From DAOLCO01 sp964612555 (GTDB taxonomy: Bacteria; Bdellovibrionota_C; UBA2361; SZUA-149; DAOLCO01): a stretch of DNA of 64,000 bases. Numbering within the stretch: the first letter of the stretch is position 1; each line of letters opens with the position of its first letter. Below the pieces are notes generated by a model. The model was not told the origin of the DNA. It did not search any database and saw nothing but the letters and a program-made list of their open reading frames with translations. Both the position numbers and the translations under genes were made by a program. This document shows positions 9,678-18,716 of this stretch, piece after piece. The stretch spans positions 62,001-126,000 of the forward strand of contig CAZTBW010000004.1 in assembly GCA_964612555.1 (NCBI GenBank), written 5' to 3'.

Positions 9678-10406
9678 CTACTCCCTCACCTTCATAAAAT
9701 CCCCAACCAGGGCACCCTGATCTAACACGATAGTCCTTCGATTCAGTTCCTCAATTAAAGGAATATCATGCGACGCCACCACTACCGTAGCACCACAGCG
9801 CTGCGCCTCAAGCAGAAGACTGATCACCGCATAAGTCATGTCGGGGTCAAGATTACCGGTTGGCTCATCCGCAAGAATTAAACGCGGTCGGGTAATCAGG
9901 GCACGAGCAACCGCAACCCTTTGCTGCTCTCCACCCGAAAGCACCTGAGGAAGCATCCCTATTTTAGACCCAAGCCCTAGTGCCGTAAGAAGTTTCGCTG
10001 CGAGCTCCTCCCGAACATCACGAGCCACTCCCTGCATTTCAAGCGAAAAAGCCACATTATCAAGAACCGTTCGGGAGCTTAACAACTTGTAATCCTGAAA
10101 AATCACACCAAGCTCACTTCTCAGTTCAGGCAGTTGTGCCCTGGTAATAGTTCGAATATTTCTACCGAGAATCACCCCTTCTCCGTTCGTGACTGTCTCT
10201 GCCCCCATTAATATTTTTAAAAAAGTTGATTTTCCCGCTCCACTTGCTCCAGCCACAAACATAAACTCCCCTTGCTGTACTGAAATACTCAGATCATTCA
10301 AAGCACGATGATCGGGAGGATATATCTTACTAACTCCGGAAAGAGAGAAGGCATACTCTGTACGCACCCCCTCTTTCACACGAACCGGGTTCGAAGAAAC
10401 ATTCAT
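9678..10406 (-). CDS. ftsE: Cell-division ATP-binding protein FtsE
   Basis: 242 residues, a single ABC ATPase domain. Walker A is GASGAGKST, the signature is LSGGEQQRVAVARAL and Walker B is LILADEPTGNLD, all typical of FtsE/LolD/MacB-type ATPases. Assignment to FtsE rests on the adjacent ftsX and envC genes. It powers FtsX-dependent activation of cell-wall hydrolysis at the septum. It has about 20 extra residues before the ABC core. The gene starts 3 bases after the stop of the upstream small secreted protein gene, so that gene likely heads the operon. Confidence 0.94.
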   Translation of the reverse strand: MNVSSNPVRVKEGVRTEYAFSLSGVSKIYPPDHRALNDLSISVQQGEFMFVAGASGAGKSTFLKILMGAETVTNGEGVILGRNIRTITRAQLPELRSELGVIFQDYKLLSSRTVLDNVAFSLEMQGVARDVREELAAKLLTALGLGSKIGMLPQVLSGGEQQRVAVARALITRPRLILADEPTGNLDPDMTYAVISLLLEAQRCGATVVVASHDIPLIEELNRRTIVLDQGALVGDFMKVRE

Positions 10407-10409
10407 GTA

Positions 10410-10973
10410 TTAATTCCTTTTTAGAATTTTGGATGAGGTGATAGAAACCTGATAATTCCTACCGGGGGTACAGGAGAAGTTAAATTCACGTTTTCCCCCT
10501 GCCTTGATGGTAAACGTATCAGAAGTAATATTTTTTGTACCTCTCGTACCACTTTCACTGATACGCAAGCCCAGTGAATAGGCATTACACTTGCTGCTGT
10601 TCTCAACAACGGAACGACAACTGCTTGTCCCTGTTTTTCTGATAGAGGCACTAATCACAGAAGACTTACCACCCGGCGCTTCGTCACCAAGATCAACATC
10701 AATCCCAGCCATAAGCCCAAATGTACCAATGCTTGCAATGGCTCCAGTCGGCACTCGCTCATTTTTCTCAGAATCAGCACATGGGTCAGTAGAATCAGGT
10801 TCCACTTCCCCTTTATCTGTACCTGTAGCTGTTTCCACCACCCCCGCCTCTTCAGTCCCCTCACAAATACCAGAAGCAGGAAAAAACATATTTACTGTCA
10901 TAAAAAAAACAGCAAAAGCAAAAATAATATTTTTTGCCGATACTCCACTCAGATCAGAAAAGAACAGTTTCAT
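10410..10973 (-). CDS. Unrecognised secreted Cys-containing protein heading the ftsEX operon
   Basis: 187 residues. A hydrophobic segment around residues 15-35 looks like a signal peptide. An acidic Glu/Thr-rich linker follows, and the C-terminal half appears beta-rich with spaced cysteines (SSCRS, SKCNAYS, FSCTPG) that could pair as disulfides in the periplasm. No known domain is recognised. The stop is 3 bases from the ftsE start on the same strand, so the two are almost certainly co-transcribed, which hints at an envelope or division role. Nothing in the sequence proves that role. Confidence 0.7.
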   Translation of the reverse strand: MKLFFSDLSGVSAKNIIFAFAVFFMTVNMFFPASGICEGTEEAGVVETATGTDKGEVEPDSTDPCADSEKNERVPTGAIASIGTFGLMAGIDVDLGDEAPGGKSSVISASIRKTGTSSCRSVVENSSKCNAYSLGLRISESGTRGTKNITSDTFTIKAGGKREFNFSCTPGRNYQVSITSSKILKRN

Positions 10974-11100
10974 TTTTCAGCCTCATATTCCATTTGAAAG
11001 TAATACCAAAGTAACACTAAGATCACAGCACACACTCAACAAAAATCCCGCCAGACAAGACTATCCATAAAAAACCTTGCATTCAAGTATGAAAGTACAG

Positions 11101-12102
11101 CTAATGAGAATAACCGAGTTTTTTTGAATCTAATCCGTTTCTCTCAAGAAAGCCTGACAGGGTTTGAGGGTTTTGGGTCGGGGAATTAGAAGGGACTATG
11201 CGTATCAACTGATCGCCCTCAGGGGGAACTACTTCCCCAACAGCTATCATCCTTGAGGGAAGTCCGTGGCTACTCATTTTCTCCGGCGGCACTCCCGAGG
11301 TCACAATAAGGGCATAATCATCCCCGGAAGTTAGTCCTTCAAGGCGATCTTTTCCGGAAAGTCCTTCAAAATCACAAATCGCTAAAGCTTTCTCTGAAAG
11401 CAGAAAATTCACATTACTTGCCTGGCAGATATGCCGGGCATCCTGAAGAAAGCCGTCACTTACATCTATCATTGATGTCGCGATTCCCTGTAGTGACAAC
11501 TCCCGTGCCAGTTCTGTTTCAGGGACGGGTCTTCGGTGCGCCTCAAGCGCCTTCAACTTCAGACTCTCAGGAAGAACACAGTCCCCCTTCAATACACGAA
11601 GCCCCATACCCGCCCATCCAACCTCTCTTGAAAGGTACACGGTATCTCCAACCTGTGCACCACATCGCAGAATCGGCGCATCTGAAAAACCAAAAACGGA
11701 AACCGAAATGCTAAGAGTTCCTGCCCTGACGATATCCCCACCAAATATTTTAAGCTTCCTTGACTCAAGATATTCTTTAAACCCTTCATAAAGCTGAAGG
11801 ACTATATCATCTCCCGACTCCGGCACTCCAAGAGAAACCAGAAACCCCAAAGGCACCCCACCCATAGCGGCAATATCACTTTCATTTACCGCAAGTGCTT
11901 TCCAGGCAATATCTTTCATGGATGACCAATCAAACCTGAAGTGAACCCCCTCTACAAGCATATCACTTGAAAGTAAAAGCTGCTTCGAGCAGACGGTAGA
12001 AAGGTCAACACAAGCAGCATCATCCCCGGGTCCCCGCATGCCTGAATCAAATTTCTGATCCAGAATCCTTTCCAAAGATGATATCAACTCAAATTCTTTC
12101 AT
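11101..12102 (-). CDS. thiL: Thiamine-monophosphate kinase
   Basis: 333 residues with AIRS/PurM-like architecture. The ATP/Mg motif GPGDDAACVDL is near residue 25, SDMLVEGVHF near 45-55, a GGDIVR motif mid-protein, and DVSDGF with SGDDYALI in the C-terminal half, all standard ThiL features. ThiL phosphorylates thiamine monophosphate to thiamine diphosphate, the last step of thiamine biosynthesis or salvage, in the cytoplasm. No other thiamine gene and no TPP riboswitch is visible near it. It is transcribed toward the secreted-protein/ftsEX block but separated by 127 bases. Confidence 0.93.
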   Translation of the reverse strand: MKEFELISSLERILDQKFDSGMRGPGDDAACVDLSTVCSKQLLLSSDMLVEGVHFRFDWSSMKDIAWKALAVNESDIAAMGGVPLGFLVSLGVPESGDDIVLQLYEGFKEYLESRKLKIFGGDIVRAGTLSISVSVFGFSDAPILRCGAQVGDTVYLSREVGWAGMGLRVLKGDCVLPESLKLKALEAHRRPVPETELARELSLQGIATSMIDVSDGFLQDARHICQASNVNFLLSEKALAICDFEGLSGKDRLEGLTSGDDYALIVTSGVPPEKMSSHGLPSRMIAVGEVVPPEGDQLIRIVPSNSPTQNPQTLSGFLERNGLDSKKLGYSH

Positions 12103-12211
12103 ATAAACACCACAGTAAGAATTATACAGTAAGAATTATTCTGAAAATATTTCCCCAAAGCTCAAATATATTCAGCAAACAAACAATAATGCCGTATACC
12201 GCACAAAGCGT

Positions 12212-12880
12212 ATGAGTAACGAACGAATCTACAGTGCGGTAATACTATCAGAGAATCTTAAGAAAGACACCTACTTCAAGTCTTTTCTGAGAAGCTCTTC
12301 ATTTTTTGCGGTACTGCAACACGTCCACCATTCAGAGATAGCTTCTCGGAGTGGTCTTTTTGATACCGTCGATCATATTTTCTTTTCTGATGAGCTTTCC
12401 GAGACTCTCCTCGGTGAAATAAAAACTAAGATAAAATCCAATTATACTATTTTAACCAAGCCAAAGATTATCCTGTACTCCTTAAAGGAACATATCCCCA
12501 GAAGAAAACTTATCAGAAGCCTGATTGCCGGAGCTAATGCGTTTGTAGTTGCACCGTTTACCCATAGCACTCTTGCAGAAGCCTGTGACTTTTCTCAAAA
12601 AATCCCTCCTGATGAAGCGTCTCAGACAAGACTCAAAATAGCAGTCAGGATGATGATTCAGGATAGCGTTGACGAATCTGAAACCCCTTCTATGGTTCAT
12701 AAGATACCGGATGAAACAAAGCAGTATTTTAAAGAGCTTGGAGATAAAAACCTGTCAAGCAACCTGGTACAGTACCTTTCAAATCTCACTCACGTAAACA
12801 GAATAGGGACATACGAACATCTCCACACAAAAGTACAAAGATTCATCAAGGAAAGAATTAAAAATCATCTTGACGGTTAA
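12212..12880 (+). CDS. Degenerate CheY-like (pseudo-receiver) protein
   Basis: 222 residues with no signal peptide or membrane segment. Residues 1-130 follow the beta/alpha rhythm of a response-regulator receiver, ending in GANAFVVAPFTHSTLAEA, which matches the GAxDFVxKPF signature except that the invariant Lys is Ala. The N-terminal acidic pair is replaced by SEN. The C-terminal 90 residues are helical and unrecognised. Phosphorylation-independent signalling or a structural role is inferred. It diverges from thiL (109 bases between starts) and stands alone. Coding is likely; the receiver homology is based on pattern only. Confidence 0.6.
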   Translation: MSNERIYSAVILSENLKKDTYFKSFLRSSSFFAVLQHVHHSEIASRSGLFDTVDHIFFSDELSETLLGEIKTKIKSNYTILTKPKIILYSLKEHIPRRKLIRSLIAGANAFVVAPFTHSTLAEACDFSQKIPPDEASQTRLKIAVRMMIQDSVDESETPSMVHKIPDETKQYFKELGDKNLSSNLVQYLSNLTHVNRIGTYEHLHTKVQRFIKERIKNHLDG

Positions 12881-13188
12881 TATAAACATCAATAAATGCA
12901 AAGACTTGCATAATAATCTATTACAGCCCCGCCTTACGCCAAAAAACATTCAGATTTAAGTCATTCTGACCGATATCATATCCCAAGTGGGTAGATTTGC
13001 TCCAGGCACGAAAAACTTATCCGCGCGGCAGTACTAAAGGTGAAAAGGGATTATTCACAAGACGGTAGAAGGATTTACCGATACAAAGGGTGTCACACCA
13101 AAAGACAAAGGATTGTCTTTAAGAATTATCTTTGATGACTAATCTCTTTTCATTTTTTTTATTATGAGAGTGTTTCCAAGCAGTCCCA
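12881..13188. other. Intergenic region between convergent genes
   Basis: 308 bases without a convincing gene. It contains a perfect 8-bp hairpin at 13101-13120 and T-rich sequence after it. A 31-codon open frame from a GTG at 13040 to 13135 has a basic, Tyr-rich translation, but has no strong ribosome site and is too short to call. Confidence 0.5.
13101..13120 (+). terminator. Candidate terminator hairpin
   Basis: AAAGACAA and TTGTCTTT form a perfect 8-bp stem around an AGGA loop, followed after about 30 bases by a T-rich stretch. It lies between two convergent genes. The distance from the upstream stop (over 200 bases) weakens the terminator reading. Confidence 0.35.
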
Positions 13189-14046
13189 TTACAAGGAAAA
13201 TTCTTTAAAACCCCCTAGCTGTTCTTTCAGAACAGACACAACGGAAGGCTTTCCGGCAACAATACCCAAAAGCAATTGACCTTCTGAATTTGTGACTTTC
13301 CTTACCACCTCATAGGCACCCCCCGCTTCGGTAACAAGAATCTCGGTAGCGGCAATATCCCAGATTTTCATACCAAATTCGATCACCGCAGCTGCCTGCC
13401 CTTCAACTGCCCGGGTAGTAGAAAAGATATCGTAATACACTCGCGTAGAAGGATACTCTCTCATTATCAGGTCAAACAAGTGCTCATCCCTGCTTCTTTG
13501 AAAACAAGATCGTGTACTTAGCGCGATAATTTCCTGAGGGTCGATTTTTGAATTACTCAAAAGCTCACTATCATCAATGATAATCTCTCGCTTTCCACAA
13601 AACGTACCTCTTCCAAATCCGGCAGTGTACTCAAGCTCAAGCAGGGGATGAGAAATACCACCCGCAATCGGTCTCCCCTTATAATGTACTCCGATGACAA
13701 CTCCATAGGTCGGAATACCGTGTACAAGATTCTGCGTACCGTCAACAGGATCGGTGATCCATTGAAAATCGGCACCGGGATTTACATCATCCCGTTCTTC
13801 TCCAACAATTCCATGCTCGGGGTAGTGTTTCAGGACATGGTCACGAATCAAGTCCTCAACCGCAAAGTCCACGTCCGTAACAAAACTCTGATCTTTCTTC
13901 AGCTCTCTTCCAAAACGCTCTGAAACCTTTAATTTTACAAGCTCGCTTGCAGAACCAAGGAGATCAGACACAGAGGCATATAGCCCGCCAACAACCTGTC
14001 CAGAAATCTCACCCCGAACATCATTTTTCATTACAACCGACAGCAA
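13189..14046 (-). CDS. Inositol-monophosphatase-family phosphatase
   Basis: 285 residues. The metal and substrate motifs of the family are present: GEE (VGEERDD), DPVDGTQN, and WDIAATEILVTEAGG near the C-terminus. These enzymes are Mg-dependent, Li-sensitive phosphatases acting on inositol phosphate (SuhB), 3'-phosphoadenosine phosphate (CysQ) or histidinol phosphate (HisN-type). The substrate cannot be decided from these motifs. It is cytoplasmic and is followed upstream on the same strand by the aquaporin gene (6 bases between stop and start), which suggests co-transcription. Confidence 0.88.
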   Translation of the reverse strand: MLSVVMKNDVRGEISGQVVGGLYASVSDLLGSASELVKLKVSERFGRELKKDQSFVTDVDFAVEDLIRDHVLKHYPEHGIVGEERDDVNPGADFQWITDPVDGTQNLVHGIPTYGVVIGVHYKGRPIAGGISHPLLELEYTAGFGRGTFCGKREIIIDDSELLSNSKIDPQEIIALSTRSCFQRSRDEHLFDLIMREYPSTRVYYDIFSTTRAVEGQAAAVIEFGMKIWDIAATEILVTEAGGAYEVVRKVTNSEGQLLLGIVAGKPSVVSVLKEQLGGFKEFSL

Positions 14047-14052
14047 TTAACA

Positions 14053-14745
14053 CTACTCAATAAAAATATACTTATCGAAAAATCCTGCAACTAAAGCACC
14101 AAGAGATGGAGCCACAATGAACAACCACAATTGAGCCATTGCCCAGTCTCCAACAAATACCGCCTGTGATATACTTCGAGCCGGATTTACAGAAGTGTTG
14201 GTAACAGGAATTGAAATCAGATGAATCAACACCAGACACAAACCAATGACCAGTCCAGCCATTTGCGGGTCTGATTTTCTTGAAGTCACTCTGAGGATAA
14301 CAAAAAGAAAAAAGAAGGTCATAACCACTTCACAGGTAAAAGCCGAAACAAGCCCATATCCCCCCGGAGAGTGTTCTCCAAAGCCATTAGCTGCAAAGCC
14401 GCCGGCAAGACTGAAACCCGCACTTCCTGAGGCGATCACATACAAGAGACCCGCTCCAAAAAGAGCACCCAGAACCTGACTTATAATGTACCCCGGAAGA
14501 AGCCTCCCATCGAACCTGCCTCCAGCCCAAAGCCCCAAAGTAACCGCAGGGTTTAAATGACAACCGGAAATCGAACCAATAGCATACGCCATTGTTACCA
14601 CAGTCAGACCAAAGGCAAGTGACACCCCTAAAAGACCAATTCCCACAGAGGGAAAAGCAGCAGCTAACACAGCACTCCCGCACCCACCGAGAACCAGCCA
14701 GGATGTTCCAAAAAATTCAGCAATAAATTCTTTTTTCATAATCAC
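14053..14745 (-). CDS. aqpZ: Aquaporin Z-type water channel
   Basis: 230 residues, six transmembrane segments and two NPA half-helices (HLNPAVTLG and SVNPARS). The stretch LIHLISIPVTNTSVNPARS is nearly the same as in AqpZ and supplies His, Thr and Arg of the selectivity filter, which favours water over glycerol. The filter Phe position of TM2 reads Tyr (VTMAYAIG). It sits in the inner membrane and balances osmotic stress. A possible ribosome site precedes the ATG. The phosphatase gene follows 6 bases after its stop. Confidence 0.93.
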   Translation of the reverse strand: MIMKKEFIAEFFGTSWLVLGGCGSAVLAAAFPSVGIGLLGVSLAFGLTVVTMAYAIGSISGCHLNPAVTLGLWAGGRFDGRLLPGYIISQVLGALFGAGLLYVIASGSAGFSLAGGFAANGFGEHSPGGYGLVSAFTCEVVMTFFFLFVILRVTSRKSDPQMAGLVIGLCLVLIHLISIPVTNTSVNPARSISQAVFVGDWAMAQLWLFIVAPSLGALVAGFFDKYIFIE

Positions 14746-14928
14746 CTCATGCTATTATATTGTGACCTCCAAAACCTATACCAGTCCGATCAAACAATCC
14801 ATACAGTAAAGCCTCTAAACACTTAAAAACTAAGCAATTTATCATGCATTTGCTATTTTTTTGTGTCTTGGCTACTTTTGGGTGAAATCATTGAAAGAAA
14901 GCTCACCAAAAAACGCTGGGGTTGTAAT

Positions 14929-16440
14929 ATGGCAGATAATGTTCTTGAAAAAACCGACTACATTTCAGAATCGAGTTATCCCTTATCTGAACTGATACTT
15001 GAAAGACTGCGCTCCAAAAGCAGAGAAAAAGAAATCTCACAGTACATCAATGAAGACCCGGAAAAAGTCGAGGCTTCTGTTTCAGCACTTCTTCCCCGAC
15101 TTATAAAATCTTTTTATAAAAAGTGCCTCTCATCAAAGACCGCACTATCTGACATGATCAGTGAAATCAGAAGATATGAATCGGATAAAGAGTCATACAA
15201 AGACAGCAAGATTGTCCTTTTAAGAGAGCTCGATTTTAGAACAGATCAGGGGTACCTGACACTTGACGCTGTTTTCAAAAAAGACCTGAATAGTGAATTT
15301 ATTTCATTATCCTCTTTTTCTGAATTAAAGGACGAATCTGATTTCACTCTTATAAGCATACTGACCACTTATATTCTCGAAAACATACCTCACTATTTTA
15401 AAGACTCTCACTACTCGGCATATGATTTATTAACTTGTCTGAAAGATATCAGCACTCCACTGCATGCCAAAACCTCTTCAGAACTTTTCGCAGCTCCCCC
15501 GGTATTTCTTGATGAGCAAAGTGAGACAGAAACGAAAGAACAAACTTCATGGCTCTTACCCTTCCTCTTATTGGGCGCCCTCTTGTTGTTAGGTTTTTTA
15601 ATGTTATTTTCCTTAACCCCAGGCATTAACTCTAAACAAGAAAACATAGCAGTTTCAGAGCATTCAAAGCTAAGTCTTACAGAACGATTTAACATACGCG
15701 TTAAAAAACCTGTCTTGAGCTTTTTAAGTGGGCTGAATAGCAAACTCGAATCCGGATTACCTTCTCCGGACATTCAGGCTTCTCTCGAAAATAAGCCTCT
15801 TCACCTTGAAGCCCTTAGCACCACAGGGTCTGAAAACAATCCGACCCTTAATCCAGGTGGAACTAATCCGGATGGAAAAACTACCAAAACGAACGACAAG
15901 AAAGAAACCCCATCTCTTGTCACAGAGAGTCCAAAGATCAGCAGTGAGCCAAAAACTGAATCCGGAGAAAATATCAAATCAGGAGAGGTGGTTCTTGGAA
16001 AAGATCAAAAGAAAATTCTGAGCGATTTGAGACTGGATGAAGACATATCTTTAACAGAATCAAGGCTGATTAGTTTTTCATTAAACGATAATCTTCAGGA
16101 ACTGACACTTCCTGTTGACTCTTTACGCTTTGGATTTAAAGCCACAGAGTTAAATGAAAACGACATGAAGCTCCTTTCAGGTCTTTCACTTATCCTGAAA
16201 ACACTGAACCCAAAATTAATTCAGGTAGTAGGACACACCGATGCCACCGGGCAGGAATGGGCAAACATAAAAATATCTCTTGAACGGGCAAACACCGTCC
16301 GTGATGAATTTATTTCCAATGGAATACCTTCCGGTTCTCTTGTAGTAAAAGGCATGGGCTCAAGCGAACCCCTTGAAAGTAACGACACTCCCGAGGGCAG
16401 ATATAAAAATCGACGAGTAGAGTTACGTATCAAAAAGTAG
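14929..16440 (+). CDS. Membrane-anchored OmpA-domain protein
   Basis: 503 residues from an ATG at 14929, preceded by GGGG about 5 bases upstream; an in-frame GTG at 14863 would add 22 residues but lacks a ribosome site. The N-terminal soluble helical domain (1-190) resembles DUF937-type proteins in its repeated helices. One transmembrane segment spans about 206-229. A charged Thr/Lys/Ser-rich linker follows, then an OmpA peptidoglycan-binding domain (about 395-503) with GHTDATG and the NRRVE signature. A cytoplasmic domain linked through the inner membrane to the wall is inferred. Flagellar stator-like topology is possible, but the sequence is not MotB. Confidence 0.82.
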   Translation: MADNVLEKTDYISESSYPLSELILERLRSKSREKEISQYINEDPEKVEASVSALLPRLIKSFYKKCLSSKTALSDMISEIRRYESDKESYKDSKIVLLRELDFRTDQGYLTLDAVFKKDLNSEFISLSSFSELKDESDFTLISILTTYILENIPHYFKDSHYSAYDLLTCLKDISTPLHAKTSSELFAAPPVFLDEQSETETKEQTSWLLPFLLLGALLLLGFLMLFSLTPGINSKQENIAVSEHSKLSLTERFNIRVKKPVLSFLSGLNSKLESGLPSPDIQASLENKPLHLEALSTTGSENNPTLNPGGTNPDGKTTKTNDKKETPSLVTESPKISSEPKTESGENIKSGEVVLGKDQKKILSDLRLDEDISLTESRLISFSLNDNLQELTLPVDSLRFGFKATELNENDMKLLSGLSLILKTLNPKLIQVVGHTDATGQEWANIKISLERANTVRDEFISNGIPSGSLVVKGMGSSEPLESNDTPEGRYKNRRVELRIKK

Positions 16441-16478
16441 CGAAAAAAAGAAGAGCAGAGACATAAAAAACATAAAAT

Positions 16479-16529
16479 CACAAGAACAAGTGCGAGCGCA
16501 TATCGTATAGCGCTGCACTTGTTCTTGTG
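16479..16529. terminator. Bidirectional terminator-like hairpin, 15-bp perfect stem
   Basis: Arms 16479-16493 and 16515-16529 are perfect reverse complements (CACAAGAACAAGTGC and its complement), with a further AGCGC/GCGCT pairing inside. It lies between the convergent OmpA-domain and serine-protease genes. On the minus strand it is followed by T-rich sequence, as expected for an intrinsic terminator of the protease gene. On the plus strand the T-run is absent. Confidence 0.75.
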
Positions 16530-16535
16530 AAAAAA

Positions 16536-17345
16536 CTATCTGACATTGTACTTCTTGGCGACCTCCTCCTTCGCCTTGGGAAGACCATTTCTAAGAGCTT
16601 CTGAGTTGGTAGCTCTTGCAGGCCAGGTCGTCGGAAGACTAATTCCTTCAGAAGAAATAACTCTTCTTTCGACATCCCAGAACCATCCCCCGGAAGCAAC
16701 GCCGACCACTTCCTTACTCTCGTTAAAGACGGGGCAACCCGAGTCTCCAACGATTAGAAAAGCGTCTGCGTAAATCTTGTCTCGAGTACTAACGCTCAAA
16801 ACAGGGGCTGTAAAACTCCTGAGAACTTTAGAACTACCACCAAATCCTGCGAACTCGACTAGATCGCTCACTTCACTACAATTTGCAGCAATAGGAGCTG
16901 GGGTGATCTCATCTGGAATCCACGCATAGATCAATGCGACATCATTTTTTGCGTCACTCCATACGCAATCAGACTTCGTTCCCGCCTTTCCATTTGCGTA
17001 AACAATTCTGATTGTGTTTATCGAGTTCCATTTTGCAGAAGGATCTTCCTCTTTATTAGAGGAGACCAGGATATGACGAGCAGTTGCAACCAAGCCATAA
17101 CTGCCACCTTTGTGCTTTGCCTCAAACTTGTGCACCACCACGGCGCTACCGTTTCCGAGGTTTGCCACCTCGATTTTCGCAACCGCACCATGGTGAGGAG
17201 CTGCCTCCGTCCATTTCCAAAGCTGAGTCTCAGCTCCAACTGGTTTGGCCACATTTGCAACTTGGGTAAGTTGCACTTCCTGCGCCAGTAAAGAATTAAA
17301 ACCGAAGATAGCCGAAACGGCTACAGTAAACAGAACCTTTTTCAT
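16536..17345 (-). CDS. Secreted trypsin-like serine protease
   Basis: 269 residues with a clear signal peptide (about 1-21, cleavage after LLAQ or SLLA). The chymotrypsin-fold triad is visible: His in ATARHIL, Asp in KNDVALIYA, and Ser in GDSGCPVF, where GDSGG is altered to GDSGC. The divergent sequence (no S1 disulfide pattern) fits a trypsin-like peptidase_2 group. It would act in the periplasm or outside the cell; the substrate is unknown. It is monocistronic: the strong hairpin at 16479-16529 follows its stop. Confidence 0.82.
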   Translation of the reverse strand: MKKVLFTVAVSAIFGFNSLLAQEVQLTQVANVAKPVGAETQLWKWTEAAPHHGAVAKIEVANLGNGSAVVVHKFEAKHKGGSYGLVATARHILVSSNKEEDPSAKWNSINTIRIVYANGKAGTKSDCVWSDAKNDVALIYAWIPDEITPAPIAANCSEVSDLVEFAGFGGSSKVLRSFTAPVLSVSTRDKIYADAFLIVGDSGCPVFNESKEVVGVASGGWFWDVERRVISSEGISLPTTWPARATNSEALRNGLPKAKEEVAKKYNVR

Positions 17346-17453
17346 GTCTCTGCCCTTTCAAGGGTATGAATGAACTATGGAACAGACAACGAATCCATCC
17401 CGACCTCACAAATATAGCAGAATAATAGTATTAAATAAAGCCCCCAGCCCCTC

Positions 17454-18701
17454 TTATTCCGAAGCCCCCTCTCTATGACCAAGATCAGTCCCCTTACTCC
17501 TCTCAAAAAGAAGCAACAAAGAAGCCAAAATCACCAATGCCGTACTGCTTACAAGAAGTGCCGTAAAACCATATCTGGTAATAACCTGAAAACCCACTAT
17601 GGGTGCAAAGACTCCCCGAACACCAGTTAAAAATGTATGTACCGACATATACGCCCTGCTCTTCCCTTCAGGGGCGAACTTCGTAACCCATAAATTCCAG
17701 GCAACATCACCACCCGCAATGGACACTCCATATATGCAAGCTCCAATGACAAGAAAAAACCAGCTCCCTGAAAGAAAAAAGGATGACATACCAATAATAA
17801 ATCCAAAATTTAATATAACCCTGAGAGTAAAAAAGTTAATTTTATCAAACAGCACTCCCCAGATCATTGAACAGAAAAATCTGGAAATATTTGGTATCAC
17901 AGACACCAGAAGCGCAATCTCAAACTCGGTCAGTCTTAAACCGTAGGCGGGATTTGCAAGATATTCAACCCGAAGGGGAAATATCATCAGATTTCCAAAA
18001 CCCATAAACATCCAGGTCATAAGTGTAAATCTGAACACCCTGTCAAACTGGAGCGCCTTAAAGCCATCAATCAGTGCATTGGAAGTTTTTCGTACAATAG
18101 GTCGACTTGGAATCTTCAAAAGCAGATATGAGGCACCAATAAAAACCCCTGCATAAAGAACTATAAGCAGACTAAAAAAAGAACTATCAATATCAAGAAA
18201 TATTCCAAAAAAATACGCACCCAAGCCCGCACCAATAATTCGGAACATGGTATTAACTGAAAATAAGGCTCCCCTTCTTCTCCCGGGGTAATTATCGGCA
18301 TATATTTGAGTAATCAGTGGAACAGTAGTGTTCCAGGATGCAAGCGCAATTACAAGGAAGAAAGTAATTATGGAAACATCACTGGTACTGAGTACCATCA
18401 GACAGGATATTCCGGATACCGCAAAAGAAAGTGAAGCCGCCCTACTTGAAAGAAAACCAAAACCCGCAACTATCTGAACTATTACAGGACTCAGCAAAAG
18501 CCCTATTGCCGGTCCCCCTGCAATAAAAGCTTTACTCCACACCCCGGCAAACAACACTCGTTCAAGATAAAGCAGAAAAAAAGTATTTCCGGCAGTCTCT
18601 ATAACACCCACCAGAAATGATCTCATAATTTCTAAAAGGAAGGTCTTCCTTGAAATACCATCAAGTTCACGATACACTAAGTAGGTTTTATCCAGTAACA
18701 T
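17454..18701 (-). CDS. MFS transporter
   Basis: 415 residues with about 12 hydrophobic segments split into two six-helix halves by a polar loop near residue 205. The loop between TM2 and TM3 and the stretch NYPGRRRGALFSVNTMFR match the general look of major-facilitator permeases. The substrate is not predictable; drug or metabolite export and sugar transport are all possible. It starts 15 bases from the divergent methyltransferase gene, so the two promoters must overlap each other or the coding ends. Confidence 0.8.
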   Translation of the reverse strand: MLLDKTYLVYRELDGISRKTFLLEIMRSFLVGVIETAGNTFFLLYLERVLFAGVWSKAFIAGGPAIGLLLSPVIVQIVAGFGFLSSRAASLSFAVSGISCLMVLSTSDVSIITFFLVIALASWNTTVPLITQIYADNYPGRRRGALFSVNTMFRIIGAGLGAYFFGIFLDIDSSFFSLLIVLYAGVFIGASYLLLKIPSRPIVRKTSNALIDGFKALQFDRVFRFTLMTWMFMGFGNLMIFPLRVEYLANPAYGLRLTEFEIALLVSVIPNISRFFCSMIWGVLFDKINFFTLRVILNFGFIIGMSSFFLSGSWFFLVIGACIYGVSIAGGDVAWNLWVTKFAPEGKSRAYMSVHTFLTGVRGVFAPIVGFQVITRYGFTALLVSSTALVILASLLLLFERSKGTDLGHREGASE

Positions 18702-18716
18702 AGTATTTTCTAAAAG

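Noticed and set aside
10591..11070. 159-codon plus-strand frame over the secreted-protein gene
   Set aside because: Antisense shadow running into intergenic DNA; Ser/Pro-rich without structure; opposite strand has signal peptide and operon context.
12103..12211. TPP riboswitch before thiL
   Set aside because: No thi-box consensus (CUGAGA, ACYUGAU) found on the minus strand.
13040..13135. 31-codon frame in the intergenic gap
   Set aside because: Too short, no ribosome site, no homology I can name.
15411..15773. 120-codon minus-strand frame inside the OmpA-domain gene
   Set aside because: Shadow of the OmpA-domain gene.
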